From contig CM050651.1 in the NCBI GenBank assembly GCA_027574665.1, positions 4,899,501 to 4,963,500 on the forward strand: DNA of 64,000 nucleotides. The letters run 5' to 3'. The notes under the pieces were generated by a model that searched no databases, was not told the DNA's origin, and saw only the letters and a program-made list of their open reading frames with translations. The stretch comes from Rhynochetos jubatus. Taxonomy: Eukaryota > Chordata > Aves > Eurypygiformes > Rhynochetidae. The translations under genes were made by a program, and so were the position numbers. This document shows, piece after piece, positions 63,101 through 64,000 of this stretch (the first letter of the stretch is position 1; every line of letters starts with the position of its first letter).

Positions 63101-64000
63101 ACTGGAACATCTCCACACTTCCACCAAAGCCCCCGATGGCATGGCGCACCCCACAGCACCGCAGCTGTACCACACCCAGAGCAGAGAACGTCGACCCAGC
63201 CCTTGACTTCCAACAAGTTTACAGATCTTCACGGTTAGAAAACCATGATTTTTTTTGCTGACAGTGTGCAAACAGGGTTACCTTTATGTACCTCCAGTCC
63301 ATTTACTCATCAGCTGAACTATTTACTTTTCAAGCTGTGACAAAAGCTTAGGTACAAATTAACTTTGTGGCATACGTGCTGCAACTGTCAACCTGCCCAA
63401 GTCCAGTCCCTCATGAGCTGCTGGCTACAGTGGAGTGAATTATATTGCTGCTTACTCCATGTAGCAATAAACCTCTTCCTCCTGGTAGCTCCTTATCTTG
63501 CTTCCTCCTGACACTGGATGCTATCTGTTCCAGAAACTTTCTGATTTTTAGCCTGAACTGTGAGTGCACAAAAATTCCCCCAACCTATCTCCAGTTTTTA
63601 ACCATTTTCTTGCCTTCCCTGCTGGATTTGTATCTCTCCTCCTGAAGCTGGCTCTCCACCTCACCGCTTGCATTATGCCGATGCTGCCTTCACCATAATT
63701 CTAGCCTGAGATTAGCCACTATTACCGCGTCTCTAATTATAAAAACATCAGAGAGGAGAGCTTCTGTAGATAGGAAGCTATTAATACCATTGTAGTAGTT
63801 GTGTGTATTTATGGCTATCATGTAGAGAACATTCTGCAAATAAATTAAAAGTGATATTTTTATACAGGTACAAGAATTGCAACAGTAGAAAATTAAAATA
63901 CCTATTCACATTACTGCCAACAGGGTAGCACAATAATGACAGCAATGTTATCAATCTGTAACTATGTCTTATTAAGTCATTTAAACATTTTTAACATAAA
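60101..64000. other. Non-coding stretch to window end
   Basis: No gene recognised. It includes a strong minus-strand acceptor fused to a donor at 61863/61864, a C8 run at 62904-62911, and a pyrimidine-biased segment at about 63460-63690 following an AATAAA at 63465. Frames of about 90-105 codons around 62600-63270 lie on both strands in slightly GC-richer sequence and look like chance. The last 300 bases are AT-rich without visible structure. Confidence 0.5.
61858..61914 (-). other. Candidate recursive splice site (ratchet point)
   Basis: Read on the minus strand, CTAAC (61914-61910), a consensus-like branch point, is followed by a long pyrimidine-rich tract, then TGTATGCAG and immediately GTGAGG (61863-61858). 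An acceptor fused directly to a donor is the signature of recursive splice sites that split very long introns into steps. It requires a host gene transcribed on the minus strand, which cannot be shown here. The same motif can arise by chance, and weaker plus-strand examples exist in this window. Confidence 0.25.

Noticed and set aside
1..64000. Endogenous retrovirus, LTR pairs or other viral insertions
   Set aside because: No paired LTR, primer-binding site, protease or polymerase motif, or viral-like frame was seen on either strand.
1..64000. tRNA genes, CRISPR arrays and prokaryote-type operons
   Set aside because: No internal A/B box pair with cloverleaf potential and no regularly spaced repeats were seen. 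Gene density and repeats are those of a vertebrate.

Overview
This window looks like AT-rich, gene-poor DNA from a bird macrochromosome, either intergenic or inside a very large intron. The assignment rests on four CR1 LINE copies with the 3' end typical of birds (CACAGAAT/CATAGAAT octamer repeats next to GGTTTGGGTTGGAAGGGAC-like sequence) and on the absence of mammalian Alu, L1 or B-type repeats. Crocodilian or turtle DNA also carries CR1 and cannot be fully excluded. The species, chromosome and neighbouring gene cannot be named from this sequence.

Layout: CR1 copies lie at about 36-711, 5613-6438, 28769-28946 and 33423-34091. All four are 5'-truncated, and all have the 3' end at the lower coordinate, so they lie on the minus strand. 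Their coding remnants match the C-terminal end of the CR1 ORF2 reverse transcriptase and are broken by frameshifts or deletions. The rest is single-copy-looking DNA with homopolymer tracts (A18, A14, T26, T21, T20, A17, G13), a 53-base all-purine run, a short TC run, three alternating purine-pyrimidine (Z-DNA-prone) tracts and several short tandem or inverted repeats. Blocks near 17.57-18.50 kb and 59.75-60.10 kb look more GC-rich than their surroundings.

No protein-coding gene, tRNA, rRNA, CRISPR array, endogenous retrovirus or complete transposon could be recognised. The open reading frames outside CR1 are short, unlike any family I know, and mostly what chance gives. The best leads for hidden function are an exon-shaped segment at 56012-56104 (acceptor, 93 bases open in phase 1-1, GTAAGT donor), a strong acceptor inside a 152-codon frame at 50175-50633, a juxtaposed acceptor/donor resembling a recursive splice site on the minus strand at 61863/61864, and several stretches dense in homeodomain, SOX and POU octamer motifs that may be conserved non-coding enhancers. 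These are hypotheses for comparative alignment and RNA data. I did not find a convincing new biological system.
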